DNA of 64,000 nt from Salinispirillum sp. LH 10-3-1 (GTDB lineage: Bacteria; Pseudomonadota; Gammaproteobacteria; Pseudomonadales; Natronospirillaceae). A program made the position numbers and the translations under genes. The stretch covers positions 2,439,673 through 2,503,672 of the forward strand of contig NZ_CP101717.1 of NCBI RefSeq assembly GCF_030643825.1. Direction: 5' to 3'. The notes under the pieces were generated by a model. It worked only from the letters and a program-made list of their open reading frames with translations. It did not search any database and had not been told where the DNA came from. The stretch's first letter is position 1. Every line of letters begins with the position of its first letter. Positions 44,821-54,284 of the stretch are shown in pieces.

Positions 44821-45357
44821 TTACTGGTATTGAATCTCTACACGGCGATTCAGTGCCCAAGCACTTTCATTAGAACCACGTGCAGCAGGCTTCATTTCAC
44901 CGAAAGAAGTAACGTACATTTGTGCGCCGTCAACACCGCGCAGACGCAGGTAGTCTTGTACCGCTTTGGCACGGTTTTCACCCAAGGCCAAGTTGTACTC
45001 GGCACTGCCGCGCTCATCGGTGTGGCCTTCTAATACAACAACCAAGTTTGGGTTGTTACGCAAGTAGTCAGCGTGAGCATCCAACACGCTACGGCTTGTA
45101 GCGTCTACAGTGAAACTATCGAAGGCGAAGAATACAACAGAAATATCTGGCGCACCCATTGCGGTCATTGTTTCAGTTTCAACGGGTGGCTCGATAACCA
45201 TAACCTCAGAACCAGCAGAAGGAGTGGTATCTGTGGTAGTGGTATCAGTCGTTGTTGTACTCGCACCGGCGGCATCGTCAACTTGCGCGGAGCTACAGCC
45301 CACTACGCCTAGAATCCCTGAAACCAACAGAACTTGCAGCAGTTTAATCTTAGACAT
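44821..45357 (-). CDS. pal: Peptidoglycan-associated lipoprotein
   Basis: A 178-residue outer-membrane lipoprotein (signal ending GVVGCSSAQ) with a Thr/Asp-rich linker (about 25-50) and an OmpA-type peptidoglycan-binding domain including DAHADYLRNNPNLVVVLEGH and TDERGSAEYNLALGENRAKA. It anchors the outer membrane to murein and interacts with TolB and TolA. In the operon between tolB and cpoB. Confidence 0.95.
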   Translation of the reverse strand: MSKIKLLQVLLVSGILGVVGCSSAQVDDAAGASTTTTDTTTTDTTPSAGSEVMVIEPPVETETMTAMGAPDISVVFFAFDSFTVDATSRSVLDAHADYLRNNPNLVVVLEGHTDERGSAEYNLALGENRAKAVQDYLRLRGVDGAQMYVTSFGEMKPAARGSNESAWALNRRVEIQYQ

Positions 45358-45433
45358 TGTTCAATCCCATATTGTTAAGGTTGTACTTATTTCGTTGCCG
45401 GCATAAGAGCACGGCTCAGAAAATTCATTACTA

Positions 45434-46723
45434 CTAGTAGGTATAGGGTGACCAAGCTGGTTCACGCACATCACCGAACCGACTTGGCATTGCACTCTCT
45501 ACCTTACCATCAATTGACACCCACGCAAGCTCTGAGTTATTCCCGCGTTTTGTGGCATATATTACCATACTTCCATTTGGGGCGAGACTTGGAGACTCGT
45601 CCGATCCATTTCCTGTCAGAACCTGTACCAATCGGGTATCCAGTTCCATCGTAGCGATATGATACCCGCCACCGTCGCTGTATACCATGGTGATACGCTC
45701 ACCATTTGATCCTACTCGCCCACGAGCATTATAGCGGCCTTCAAAAGTCAAACGCTCTACTGCCTGTGTGCGCAAATCTGTGCGATATATTTGTGGCCGA
45801 CCACTGCGGTCAGACGTGAATATCAACGTATTATCGTCCAACCAATCGGGCTCTGTATCGATGGCCCAATGCGTCGTTACCTGCTGCAGCCTATTCGACT
45901 GCAAGTCCAATACATAAATATTTGGACTTCCCGCACGACTCGACGTTAAAGCCAACCGCCGTCCGTCGGGTGAAAAAGCCGGCGCACTGTTAATGCTCCC
46001 ACGCCGCTCTGCTAATGTACGTATATTACGCGTCGTCAGGTCAAGCATTTTAACCGACGAACTGCCATCGGGTTGAAAATCCACAAACGCAATATGCTTT
46101 CCATCCGGCGACCAAGCAGGTGACATGATGGGCTGCGATGAACGGTACCAAATCTGTTCGTTCCAACCGTCTGCGTCAGCGATCTGCAATCGGTACTGCA
46201 TACCTGCATCCGACTCTTGGGCGACAACATAGGCTATTTTGGTAGAAAAAACGCCTCTCACACCGGTAATTTCTTCGTAAATCGCATCACTAACGCGATG
46301 TGCGAGCTGACGCCACTGCGCCAAAGTGCCTTGCAGAGTGCCTGCTGTAAGGCGCTGCTCGCGATACGGATCATAGAGCTCATAGGTCACCTCGACCCGA
46401 CCTTCAGCGACTGGGCGCAAGCGACCAATGACCAAGAAATCCTGATCGAGTAGTCTCCACTCTGCAAACGCAATACTCTCGCGGCGACTAGGCCAGCTGC
46501 GCATGGCAGCCTGATCCAGCGCCTCAAACTGCCCGGTGCGCTCCAAATTGGCGATCACGATATCCGTCATCTCCGACGGCGCGGCACCGTCACCATCCCA
46601 CAGAAACGGAACGACAGCGATATTGGTCTTGTCGTCATACCCCTTGGTAACGGTAATCGTTAACTGAGCCATAGCGGGCTGTACCAACGCCAAACTCAAC
46701 AGAACAAACAGTAACCTGCGCAT
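45434..46723 (-). CDS. tolB: Tol-Pal system beta-propeller protein TolB
   Basis: A 429-residue periplasmic protein with signal peptide MRRLLFVLLSLALVQPAMA, an N-terminal alpha/beta domain and a six-bladed WD40-like propeller (repeats such as PIMSPAWSPDGKHIAFVD, SAPAFSPDGRRLALTS, DESPSLAPNGSMVIYAT). TolB binds Pal and cycles during outer-membrane constriction. Starts 3 bases after tolA. Confidence 0.95.
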   Translation of the reverse strand: MRRLLFVLLSLALVQPAMAQLTITVTKGYDDKTNIAVVPFLWDGDGAAPSEMTDIVIANLERTGQFEALDQAAMRSWPSRRESIAFAEWRLLDQDFLVIGRLRPVAEGRVEVTYELYDPYREQRLTAGTLQGTLAQWRQLAHRVSDAIYEEITGVRGVFSTKIAYVVAQESDAGMQYRLQIADADGWNEQIWYRSSQPIMSPAWSPDGKHIAFVDFQPDGSSSVKMLDLTTRNIRTLAERRGSINSAPAFSPDGRRLALTSSRAGSPNIYVLDLQSNRLQQVTTHWAIDTEPDWLDDNTLIFTSDRSGRPQIYRTDLRTQAVERLTFEGRYNARGRVGSNGERITMVYSDGGGYHIATMELDTRLVQVLTGNGSDESPSLAPNGSMVIYATKRGNNSELAWVSIDGKVESAMPSRFGDVREPAWSPYTY

Positions 46724-46726
46724 AAT

Positions 46727-47557
46727 TTAGACCTCTGGTACAAATGTCATATTAAAACGACGAAATGAACGTTCAAATACTCGAATATCATCCGGCACAC
46801 GAAAACGCCCTGCCCGCTCAATCGCTTGGATAACGGAACGATCCAGCGATGCGTTGCCGCTGCTTCGCACAATGGTTGCTGCCACCAGCTCGCCGGTTGG
46901 CAGTAATTGAATTTGTACGGTCGGACGCATCGAGTTGTCGATATTGGGTGGTAAATTCCACAAACGGCGCACCGTATCACCAATCAATTGTTCATAGGTA
47001 GCAATGGCTTGCTGCTCTCTCTCTGCTTGCTGGGCGGCCGCCTCGGCACGCTGCTGGTCCGCTTCGAGCGTACTCAACATGGTGCTTTCAAACATGGCCA
47101 ACTCCTCATCCGTGAAGTCCCTTGGCGCCGGCGGTGTGGGCGGCGCAGGCGCGGGGGCCGGCTCCGGCGGCGGAGCGGGTCTTGGCGCTGGCTCCGGCGT
47201 TGGAGCGGGCGCTGGTGGCGGCGGAGGCGGCGCAGGAGCAGGTGGTGGTGGCTCCGGAGCAGGCGGGGGTGGTGGAGGTGGCGGCGCTGGCGCTGGCTCC
47301 GGGGCGGGCGGCGGCGGTGCCACGCGCGCTGTCTCTACTGGAGGGCGCGGTGCTGGCGCCGGAGGCGCTGGTGTGGGTGCAGTAGCAGGCTGACTGATGC
47401 TTAACGTAACCAGCTCTGCTTGTATAACCGTCGGCAAATTCACTTCCCTCGGCTGACTGAACGTCGGCATACCGATCGCCAAAACGGCGATGATAAACAC
47501 GTGCAGCAAAACCGCGTAGATAAAGGGAAAGAGTTGATCGGCATCACGCATGATCAA
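46727..47557 (-). CDS. tolA: TolA with a proline-rich linker
   Basis: A 276-residue inner-membrane protein: one N-terminal helix (FIYAVLLHVFIIAVLAIGM), then about 95 residues made almost only of P, A and E (roughly 60-150), a short charged helix (FTDEELAMFESTMLSTLEAD) and a C-terminal TolA domain (RRLWNLPPNIDNSMRPTVQI, then GELVAATIVRSSGNASLDR). The Pro-rich part replaces the long lysine/alanine helix of E. coli TolA domain II. It overlaps tolR by 4 bases. Connects TolQR energy to Pal-TolB. Confidence 0.9.
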   Translation of the reverse strand: MIMRDADQLFPFIYAVLLHVFIIAVLAIGMPTFSQPREVNLPTVIQAELVTLSISQPATAPTPAPPAPAPRPPVETARVAPPPPAPEPAPAPPPPPPPPAPEPPPPAPAPPPPPPAPAPTPEPAPRPAPPPEPAPAPAPPTPPAPRDFTDEELAMFESTMLSTLEADQQRAEAAAQQAEREQQAIATYEQLIGDTVRRLWNLPPNIDNSMRPTVQIQLLPTGELVAATIVRSSGNASLDRSVIQAIERAGRFRVPDDIRVFERSFRRFNMTFVPEV

Positions 47558-47973
47558 ATAGGTTCCGTGACCAATCCTACACTGCCCACTCCGGCAGATT
47601 GCAGCATCACCATGAGTTCAACCACTTTTCCATATGGTACCGCTTGATCACCACGCACTAATACAGCGGTGTTTGGGTTACGACGAATGACTTCCGCAAC
47701 AAAATTCCGCACTTCACCTAACTCAATAGCCTGGGGTGAGGCTTCACCCAACTCCAGAAAGTACTGCTGCTGGGCATTGACTGAAACAATGAGGTTCTCG
47801 CGGTTGTCATCCACCGGCAAAGGCTCGGTCGATGCGCGTGGCAGGTTAACATCCACACCCTGCGTCAACATGGGCGCTGTCACCATAAAAATGATCAACA
47901 GCACCAACATCACGTCGATATAGGGAACGACATTGATCTCAGCGACAGGCTTGCGCTTACCGCTCTTTTTCAT
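47554..47973 (-). CDS. tolR: Biopolymer transport protein TolR
   Basis: A 139-residue ExbD/TolR protein: one membrane helix (VPYIDVMLVLLIIFMVTAPM) carrying the essential aspartate of the proton channel, then a periplasmic domain (RGDQAVPYGKVVELMVMLQ). It forms the stator motor with TolQ that drives TolA. Overlaps tolQ by 4 bases and tolA by 4 bases. Confidence 0.95.
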   Translation of the reverse strand: MKKSGKRKPVAEINVVPYIDVMLVLLIIFMVTAPMLTQGVDVNLPRASTEPLPVDDNRENLIVSVNAQQQYFLELGEASPQAIELGEVRNFVAEVIRRNPNTAVLVRGDQAVPYGKVVELMVMLQSAGVGSVGLVTEPI

Positions 47974-48737
47974 GCTAACCCCGCATCACCCAGTGGTTTG
48001 GGTGCACTCTCAGTCGATGACTCTGTACGTGCTTTCGGCGATTGTGACGATGTTTTACGCGACAACGCATGCACCTGACGGTGCAGAATACTGGAAAATT
48101 CTTCGGAGAAGGTTTCATACAAACCAATCAGGTTTTCCGCGCGGTTCGAAAACTTATTGTAGGCAACCACTGCCGGTATGGCCGCGAACAAGCCCATGGC
48201 CGTTGCAATCAAAGCCTCAGCAATGCCCGGCGCGACCGTAGCCAAGGTCGCTTGCGCAGCGTTACCCAGCTCGCGAAAGGAATTCATGATGCCCCATACG
48301 GTACCAAACAAACCGATGTACGGTGATATAGAACCTACAGTGGCCAAAAAAGACAAATGATTATCGAGCTTGTCTTCTTCTTTATTGGTAGCCACCCGCA
48401 TAGCACGTTGAATGGCCGTCATGGTGGCTTCCGGATCCATATCAGACTGCTGCCGTGCGCGTGTAAACTCTTTAAAACCGGCACGAAAGATCGCTTCCGA
48501 GCCGCTGTCCGGATCAGGATTCGCGTTCACCTGTCGAAACAGCTGTGTCAGGTCCATACCTGACCAGAAACGCTCTTCGAAATTCTCGTTGCTGCGTGAA
48601 GCGCGCGACAGGAATTGCACACGCTCAAAAATAAAGAACCAGGAGAACACTGAGAGCAACAACAGCGTTAACATAACGAGCTGTACCAACAGACTCGCGC
48701 TCGCGATCAGTGACCAATACGACATATCATTGTGCAC
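47970..48737 (-). CDS. tolQ: Biopolymer transport protein TolQ
   Basis: A 255-residue MotA/TolQ/ExbB protein with three membrane helices: LLVQLVMLTLLLLSVFSWFF, LATVGSISPYIGLFGTVWGIM and GIAEALIATAMGLFAAIPAVVAY. It is longer than E. coli TolQ by a C-terminal tail (LSRKTSSQSPKARTESSTES...), which is low complexity. It is first in the tol operon here. The ybgC thioesterase gene that often precedes it is absent from this site; instead 246 bp of repeat DNA separates it from ruvB. Confidence 0.93.
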   Translation of the reverse strand: MHNDMSYWSLIASASLLVQLVMLTLLLLSVFSWFFIFERVQFLSRASRSNENFEERFWSGMDLTQLFRQVNANPDPDSGSEAIFRAGFKEFTRARQQSDMDPEATMTAIQRAMRVATNKEEDKLDNHLSFLATVGSISPYIGLFGTVWGIMNSFRELGNAAQATLATVAPGIAEALIATAMGLFAAIPAVVAYNKFSNRAENLIGLYETFSEEFSSILHRQVHALSRKTSSQSPKARTESSTESAPKPLGDAGLA

Positions 48738-48867
48738 GCTGCATTACTCCTTATTAAATCAAACAGGCAGACGGAGACCCGCTGCCGACAATGTACCGAA
48801 AAAGAAATAGGCTAACCAGCGGTTATAGAAGAATTTGAGAAGCCCATTCAAAACTTATACACAGGCC

Positions 48868-48898
48868 CGATCACTCGCGCAGAGGGCTGCGCTCCTAC
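48868..48898. repeat. REP-like element, copy 1
   Basis: Starts CGATCACTCGCGCAGAGGG and ends GCTCCTAC; the core GCGCAG-AGGG-CTGCGC is a hairpin. Copy 2 at 48911-48941 differs by one base (CGATCATTCG). Confidence 0.7.
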
Positions 48899-48910
48899 AA
48901 AGGTGAGCTT

Positions 48911-48941
48911 CGATCATTCGCGCAGAGGGCTGCGCTCCTAC
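48911..48941. repeat. REP-like element, copy 2
   Basis: A direct repeat of 48868-48898 with the same GCGCAG/CTGCGC hairpin, 12 bp further on. Confidence 0.7.
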
Positions 48942-48957
48942 GGGTTGTGTCGTGGCT

Positions 48958-48981
48958 GTAGGAGGCCAGCCCTCTGGCCGA
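48958..48981. repeat. REP-like element, copy 3 (inverted)
   Basis: GTAGGAG then GGCCAG-CCCT-CTGGCC-GA: the opposite orientation to copies 1 and 2, with the compensated stem GCC/GGC in place of CGC/GCG. Abuts the ruvB stop at 48984 and may help end ruvB transcription. Confidence 0.65.
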
Positions 48982-48983
48982 TT

Positions 48984-49997
48984 CTAAGTCGAACTATTAC
49001 GCAACAGACCAAAATGTTGGTAGGCCAAATCGGTCACGAGCCGCCCCCGTGCCGTACGCACGATGTAGCCTTTTTGAATAAGATAGGGCTCTACTACGTC
49101 TTCCAGCGTATCGCGCTCTTCACTCAGCGTTGCTGCCAGACTGTCGATCCCGACCGGCCCACCATCGAATCGCTCGATCATGGCCGTCAGCATCCGCCGA
49201 TCCAATAAATCGAACCCGGCCGGGTCAATATCCAGCATGGTCAAAGCAGCATGTGCTACGTCATAGGTCACCACGCCATCGGCTTTTACTTCCGCATAAT
49301 CCCGTACACGGCGCAGCAGACGATTAGCAATACGCGGCGTACCGCGCGATCGTGTAGCAATTTCCAACGCCCCTTCGTCAGTCATGTCCATCTGCATCAA
49401 CCGCGAAGACCGGTGCACGATGTGCGTCAGGTCAGCGATGCTGTAAAACTCCAAACGCTGCACAATGCCAAAACGGTCGCGCAATGGCGAAGTGAGCAAA
49501 CCGGCGCGCGTGGTTGCACCGACCAAAGTAAAAGGCGGCAGCTCAAGCTTAATTGAGCGCGCCGCCGGCCCTTCGCCAATCATGATATCGAGTTGATAAT
49601 CCTCCATGGCAGGATAAAGAATTTCTTCGATATGCGGGCTTAAGCGGTGTATTTCGTCAATAAAAAGCACATCGCCGGCTTCAAGATTGGTCAGCATAGC
49701 CGCCAGGTCACCGGCTTTTTCCAGCACAGGGCCAGAGGTGGTTTTGATCTGCGCGTTCATTTCATTGGCAACAATGTTCGCCAGCGTGGTTTTACCCAAG
49801 CCCGGCGGGCCAAATACCAGCATGTGATCCAGTGCTTCTTCGCGCTTCAATGCCGCCGCGATGAAAATCTCTAGCTGTTCACGCACCACCGGCTGCCCCA
49901 CGTAGTCGGTTAGACGCGTCGGGCGAATAGCACGATCGAGCTGCTCTTCTTTGGGTGTTTTAGGCTCGGGGGCGATAAAGCGGTCTGTTTCTATCAT
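48984..49997 (-). CDS. ruvB: Holliday junction branch migration helicase RuvB
   Basis: A 337-residue AAA+ ATPase: [21 protein letters not shown], Walker [13 protein letters not shown], Walker [12 protein letters not shown], and the C-terminal winged helix ([14 protein letters not shown]). It drives branch migration with RuvA. It starts 13 bases after ruvA. Followed by REP-like repeats. Confidence 0.96.
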   Translation of the reverse strand: MIETDRFIAPEPKTPKEEQLDRAIRPTRLTDYVGQPVVREQLEIFIAAALKREEALDHMLVFGPPGLGKTTLANIVANEMNAQIKTTSGPVLEKAGDLAAMLTNLEAGDVLFIDEIHRLSPHIEEILYPAMEDYQLDIMIGEGPAARSIKLELPPFTLVGATTRAGLLTSPLRDRFGIVQRLEFYSIADLTHIVHRSSRLMQMDMTDEGALEIATRSRGTPRIANRLLRRVRDYAEVKADGVVTYDVAHAALTMLDIDPAGFDLLDRRMLTAMIERFDGGPVGIDSLAATLSEERDTLEDVVEPYLIQKGYIVRTARGRLVTDLAYQHFGLLRNSST

Positions 49998-50010
49998 GCG
50001 CGAAATAGTC

Positions 50011-50607
50011 TCACAGTGCCGACTTCAAGGCCAGACGGATCAGTTCGTCGCTGGCCAACCCAGGCGCCTGCACCTGTTTAATCATTTTGGCGGCCACGGC
50101 GGGCTTATAGCCCAATGAAACCAGCGCGCTTTCGGCGTCTTCAACAGGGTCAACCGCCGCGACAGCGGGCGATGCCGCACTGAATAATGGACCATCGGCG
50201 TTGCCACCATGCACTTTGCCTTTCAGTTCCAGTGCCAGTCGCTCAGCCATTTTCTTGCCAACACCGGGAATCTTCATCAACTGGTTGATGTCATCCATTT
50301 CAATAAAGCGGGCAAAGTCATCCGGCTCAATAGCGGACAATATGGCCAGGGCGAGTTTAGGGCCGATGCCGTTCACTTTGATCAGCGTGCGAAACAAGGT
50401 GCGTTCACTTTCCTGCGCAAAGCCAAACAGCACATGAGCGTCTTCGCGAATACTGAGGTGTGTCCACAATCGAACCTGTTCACCCAGTCCGGGCAGCACA
50501 TAATAAGTGGTCATCGGCACGAGGATTTCGTACCCGACGCCCTGCACATCCACCACCACTTCCGGCGGCTGCTTCACCACTAACTCACCACGTATATGTC
50601 CGATCAT
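50011..50607 (-). CDS. ruvA: Holliday junction binding protein RuvA
   Basis: A 198-residue protein: [10 protein letters not shown] start, OB fold, two HhH motifs ([17 protein letters not shown] and [20 protein letters not shown]), and a C-terminal domain that contacts RuvB ([19 protein letters not shown]). The frame is open to 50805 through a repeat element, but the family start is the ATG at 50607. It is separated from ruvC by 453 bp of repeat DNA instead of the usual tight spacing. Confidence 0.95.
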   Translation of the reverse strand: MIGHIRGELVVKQPPEVVVDVQGVGYEILVPMTTYYVLPGLGEQVRLWTHLSIREDAHVLFGFAQESERTLFRTLIKVNGIGPKLALAILSAIEPDDFARFIEMDDINQLMKIPGVGKKMAERLALELKGKVHGGNADGPLFSAASPAVAAVDPVEDAESALVSLGYKPAVAAKMIKQVQAPGLASDELIRLALKSAL

Positions 50608-50672
50608 TCTTGCCCCTAATAAAAGCTGTAAATTCACTTCCGCACAGGATAGTACCGCACTGCGCCTATGAA

Positions 50673-50826
50673 AGAGGGTTGAGGGGCCCCTTTGGGGACG
50701 CCGTAAACCGATTATCAGGCGCATCCATGCGCCTGACCCTTCGGGCTCCCTCCGGTCATGCAAATTCGTTCCTGACGAATTTGTCCATGGGGGCTCGTTG
50801 CGCACGTCCTGTGCGCAAACGCCCAG
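50673..50826. repeat. Complex intergenic repeat element A (ruvC-ruvA)
   Basis: Starts near GAGGGTTGAGGGGCCCC and ends CGCAAACGCCC. It contains three perfect hairpins: CAGGCGCA-TCCA-TGCGCCTG (50716-50735), CAAATTCGT-TCCTG-ACGAATTTG (50761-50783) and TTGCGCAC-GTCCT-GTGCGCAA (50798-50818). Its flanks (GGGGACGCCGTAAACC and GGGGGCTCGTTGCG) recur in inverted orientation in element B. The rest of the intergenic DNA (50608-50672, 50827-50916) shows nothing recognisable. Confidence 0.65.
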
Positions 50827-50916
50827 AAATAGCAGATAGCTTCTAGCACCCCTTCACCATACGAACTAGGCAAAAAATTTCCAAGTCGACACAGTATCGA
50901 TCAATCGCGGGAACTA

Positions 50917-51041
50917 GGTTTGGTAGAGGGTCTTATAGGGGGTTCGTAGGGGCGTTTGCGGCCAAGGAAGGCCGCAACGAGCCCCCAGGGACCGGGTTCA
51001 CGGCGTCCCCAAGAACCCCCTATAAGACCCTCTACCAAACC
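50917..51041. mobile_element. MITE-like element B with 29-bp perfect terminal inverted repeats
   Basis: Bases 50917-50945 are the exact reverse complement of 51013-51041, bounding a 125-bp element with no ORF of its own. Inside is another perfect hairpin (TTGCGGCC-AAGGAA-GGCCGCAA) and segments shared with element A in inverted orientation (GGGGACGCCGT and GGGGGCTCGTTGCG on the minus strand). No target duplication was found. It lies 19 bp from the ruvC stop. Confidence 0.65.
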
Positions 51042-51060
51042 GGCGCACATGAATCTGTAG

Positions 51061-51582
51061 TTAGACGGTCCGCCCCCGCCGACTCCCCACGGCACCGGCA
51101 ATACGCCCCATGGAGGCACTGAAATGCGCATGGCAAAGCGCGATGGCTAAGGCATCGGCCGCATCTTCTTGTGGCATGCCGGGCAAATCCAACAGCACCT
51201 TAACCATGTGCTGTACCTGCTCCTTGGTCGCACTGCCCTTCCCCACGACGGACTGCTTCACCTGCCGAGCCGCATACTCATGCACCGGCAAGCCCGCCTG
51301 CATAGCCGCCACAATGGCCGCACCGCGCGCATGGCCTAGCTTTAAGGCCGAGTCTACATTGCGCCCCAAAAACACCTGTTCTATGGCAAATTCGGTTGGA
51401 CTGACTTGCGCGCAGATTTCCTGCACATGCGAAAAAATGGAATCCAAGCGCGAAGGGATGTCCACCAGTTTGGTCAAATTAATGCAGCCACTGGTGATGT
51501 ATCGGGGTTTGCGCCCCGAGGTATCGATTACGCCAAAACCCGTGCGACGAGAACCCGGGTCGATGCCTAGGATGATGCTCAT
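51061..51582 (-). CDS. ruvC: Holliday junction resolvase RuvC
   Basis: A 173-residue endonuclease with the RNase H-like fold. Active-site acids appear in [15 protein letters not shown] (D7), [11 protein letters not shown] and at the C-terminal [15 protein letters not shown]. It cuts Holliday junctions migrated by RuvAB. It is upstream of ruvA on the same strand but separated by two repeat elements. Begins 18 bases after the yebC stop. Confidence 0.95.
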   Translation of the reverse strand: MSIILGIDPGSRRTGFGVIDTSGRKPRYITSGCINLTKLVDIPSRLDSIFSHVQEICAQVSPTEFAIEQVFLGRNVDSALKLGHARGAAIVAAMQAGLPVHEYAARQVKQSVVGKGSATKEQVQHMVKVLLDLPGMPQEDAADALAIALCHAHFSASMGRIAGAVGSRRGRTV

Positions 51583-51600
51583 CGCCCGGCGGCCTGCATG

Positions 51601-52341
51601 CTATTCTGCTTCCATGATAGCGGTGTCCGGAAATGAGGCGTTAGTGTGCACGCCTTGCACGTCATCCGACTCTTCCAGCATGTCGATCAAACGATACACT
51701 TTGTCGGCGAGTTCTGGATCGACATCAACGTACAGGTCAGGCACGTAAGACACCTCCCCTTCGGGCGTAAAACCGGCATTGACCAACGCCGTTTTCACAT
51801 CCAAAAAGGTGCCGATGGTGGTGCGTACTTCGAAAGAACCGTCGTCGCCGACGATGACATCGTCGGCACCGGCTTCTAAAGCCACTTCCAGCACCGCGTC
51901 TTCGTCACCCGACTCGACGAACAACTGACCGACTTGATTGAACAAGTAAGCCACTGAACCGTCGGTGCCGAGGTTGCCACCGCTTTTGGAAAACGCGTGG
52001 CGCACTTCACTGACGGTACGGTTGCGGTTGTCGGACAGACACTTCACCAACACAGCGATACCACCCGGCGCATAACCTTCGTAGGTCAGCTCTTCGTAGT
52101 TGTCGCCGTCTTGCGTACCGGCACCGCGCGCAATGGCCTTGTCTATGGTGTCGCGCTTCATGTTGTTGGTCAGGGCTTTATCCACCACTGACCGCAACGT
52201 TGGGTTGTCTTCCGGGTTTGGCCCGCCCGCTTTCGCAGCCACCACCAGCTCACGAATGATCTTGGTGAATATCTTGCCGCGCTTGGCATCCTGCGCCGCT
52301 TTGCGGTGCTTGATGTTAGCCCATTTGGAATGGCCTGCCAT
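51601..52341 (-). CDS. yebC: YebC/PmpR family protein
   Basis: A 246-residue protein beginning [20 protein letters not shown], the family signature, with three alpha/beta domains. Recent work on the family points to both transcriptional control and easing of ribosome stalling at proline tracts; which applies here cannot be read. It lies between aspS and ruvC, the usual place in gammaproteobacteria. Confidence 0.95.
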   Translation of the reverse strand: MAGHSKWANIKHRKAAQDAKRGKIFTKIIRELVVAAKAGGPNPEDNPTLRSVVDKALTNNMKRDTIDKAIARGAGTQDGDNYEELTYEGYAPGGIAVLVKCLSDNRNRTVSEVRHAFSKSGGNLGTDGSVAYLFNQVGQLFVESGDEDAVLEVALEAGADDVIVGDDGSFEVRTTIGTFLDVKTALVNAGFTPEGEVSYVPDLYVDVDPELADKVYRLIDMLEESDDVQGVHTNASFPDTAIMEAE

Positions 52342-52356
52342 TTACCTCAGCTCCCG

Positions 52357-54126
52357 TTATTCTGTTACCGACTTACGTACGCGAATATTCAGCTCGCGCA
52401 ATTGCTCGTTGCTGACTTCACCCGGCGCTTGCGTCAGCACACAGGCGGCCGACTGCGTTTTCGGGAACGCAATGACGTCGCGAATGCTTTCAGCACCGGT
52501 CATCAGCATGATCAAACGGTCAAAGCCAAAAGCCAAGCCACCGTGCGGAGGCGCGCCGTATTGCAGGGCGTCTAACAAGAAGCCAAACTTTTCACGCTGC
52601 TCTTCTGGCGAGATATCCAGCAGATCAAAAACCGCGGCCTGCATCGACTGGTCGTGAATACGAATAGAACCGCCACCCAGCTCCGTGCCGTTGAGTACGA
52701 GATCATAGGCCCGACTCAGTGCCGTTTCAGGCGCTGCACGCAGCTCTTCCGGCGAGCACGAAGGCGCTGTGAACGGGTGGTGCAAGGCGTGTAAGCGACC
52801 GTCGTCATCCTGCTCAAACATTGGGAAGTCGACTACCCACAATGGTGCCCACTCGGCGGTATAGAGGTTTAGGTCTTCGCCCAGTTTAACGCGCAGCGCA
52901 CCCAAGGCATCATTTACGATACGGGCTTTGTCAGCACCGAAGAAAATCAGGTCGCCGTTTTCAGCGCCCAAACGCTCCAGCAATGCTTGACGTACGGGGA
53001 CAGGCAAGAATTTAACGATGGGTGACTGCAGACCTTCTTCCAGGTCAGACTTGTCATTGACCTTGATGTAGGCCAAGCCTTTAGCACCGAAAATACCAAC
53101 GTACTTGGTGTAGTCGTCAATCTGCTTACGCGTCAACTCGCCGCCGTTAGGCACGCGCAAGGCCGCTACGCGACCTTTAGGGTCGGTCGCTGGGCCAGAA
53201 AACACTTTAAACTCAACTTCGGCCATCAGATCACTGACGGTGACGATTTCCAATGGAATACGCAAGTCTGGCTTGTCGCTGCCGTAACGCTCCATGGCTT
53301 CAGAGAATGGCATGTGCGGAATGTCACCGAACTCGACACCCAGGCTGCTTTTGAAAATGTGGCGCACCATGCCTTCGGCCACACCCATAACGTCTTTTTC
53401 ATCAACAAAGGACGCTTCCATGTCGATCTGGGTGAACTCGGGCTGACGATCAGCGCGCAAGTCTTCATCGCGGAAGCACTTAGCGATTTGGTAATAACGA
53501 TCAAAGCCCGCCACCATCAACAACTGCTTAAACAGCTGGGGCGACTGTGGTAAGGCGAAGAATTTACCGTCGTGCGTGCGGCTCGGCACCAAATAGTCAC
53601 GCGCACCTTCTGGGGTTGCACGGGTCAAGATTGGCGTTTCAATTTCCAAAAAGCCTTGGTCATCCAAGTAGCGACGCAAGGCGGTAGAAATGCGGCTGCG
53701 CAAAATAAGCTTGCTTTGCATTTCCGGGCGACGCAAATCCATATAACGGTATTTCAGTCGGACGTCTTCACCCACACCGGAATGGCTGTCTAGCGGGAAT
53801 GGCGGCGTTTCGGCGGCGTTCAACACCTCAATCTGCTTGCCCAGCACTTCGATTTCACCGGTCGGCAGGTCTTTATTCACGGTACCGTCAGGGCGGGCAC
53901 GCACTCGCCCCGTTACCTTCACAACGTATTCGCTGCGCACTCTGTCTGCGGTATTGAAGTTCACTTCGTCATCGGGGTCAAACACCACCTGCACCAGACC
54001 TTCGCGATCACGCAAATCCAGAAAGATGACGCCACCGTGGTCACGCCGACGGTGTACCCAGCCGCATAGTGTGACGGTTTCTTCGTTATTGGAACTTCTG
54101 AGTTCCCCGCAGTAATGAGTTCGCAT
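52357..54126 (-). CDS. aspS: Aspartyl-tRNA synthetase
   Basis: A 589-residue class II synthetase of the bacterial long type: N-terminal OB anticodon domain ([23 protein letters not shown]), motif 2 ([17 protein letters not shown]), the GAD insertion domain in the middle and motif 3 ([13 protein letters not shown]). The ATG at 54126 (MRTHYCGEL) is the usual start; an in-frame TTG four codons earlier lacks a good ribosome site. Charges tRNA-Asp. Confidence 0.95.
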   Translation of the reverse strand: MRTHYCGELRSSNNEETVTLCGWVHRRRDHGGVIFLDLRDREGLVQVVFDPDDEVNFNTADRVRSEYVVKVTGRVRARPDGTVNKDLPTGEIEVLGKQIEVLNAAETPPFPLDSHSGVGEDVRLKYRYMDLRRPEMQSKLILRSRISTALRRYLDDQGFLEIETPILTRATPEGARDYLVPSRTHDGKFFALPQSPQLFKQLLMVAGFDRYYQIAKCFRDEDLRADRQPEFTQIDMEASFVDEKDVMGVAEGMVRHIFKSSLGVEFGDIPHMPFSEAMERYGSDKPDLRIPLEIVTVSDLMAEVEFKVFSGPATDPKGRVAALRVPNGGELTRKQIDDYTKYVGIFGAKGLAYIKVNDKSDLEEGLQSPIVKFLPVPVRQALLERLGAENGDLIFFGADKARIVNDALGALRVKLGEDLNLYTAEWAPLWVVDFPMFEQDDDGRLHALHHPFTAPSCSPEELRAAPETALSRAYDLVLNGTELGGGSIRIHDQSMQAAVFDLLDISPEEQREKFGFLLDALQYGAPPHGGLAFGFDRLIMLMTGAESIRDVIAFPKTQSAACVLTQAPGEVSNEQLRELNIRVRKSVTE

Positions 54127-54284
54127 AGTATTATCCAAGAGTACTCGCTTGTATTATGAAGCAGGCCGCTAACATCCGTGGCGCAACCTGAGAGAAATTT
54201 AAAGAACGGCGATTATAACGAGTTTTGCCGCTATATTAAGCGGTAGACGCAAATCAGAATAAAAAATCTTACGGAATGCTACCA

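Noticed and set aside
47004-47404. Gly/Ala- and Arg/Trp-rich ORFs opposite tolA
   Set aside because: They are the complement of the TolA proline/alanine linker; low-complexity DNA keeps all frames open.
48868-48981. CRISPR array
   Set aside because: Only two direct repeats with a 12-bp gap and one inverted copy; the repeat itself is a REP-type hairpin and there are no cas genes.
50607-50805. N-terminal extension of RuvA by 66 residues
   Set aside because: The extension runs through a repeat element; RuvA proteins begin MIGHIRG at 50607.
51110-51748. 212-residue ORF antisense to ruvC and yebC
   Set aside because: Met/Ser/Cys-rich shadow translation over two well-defined genes.
52100-52657. 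185-residue ORF spanning the yebC-aspS junction on the + strand
   Set aside because: Antisense to two conserved genes, no homology-like motifs, no ribosome site.
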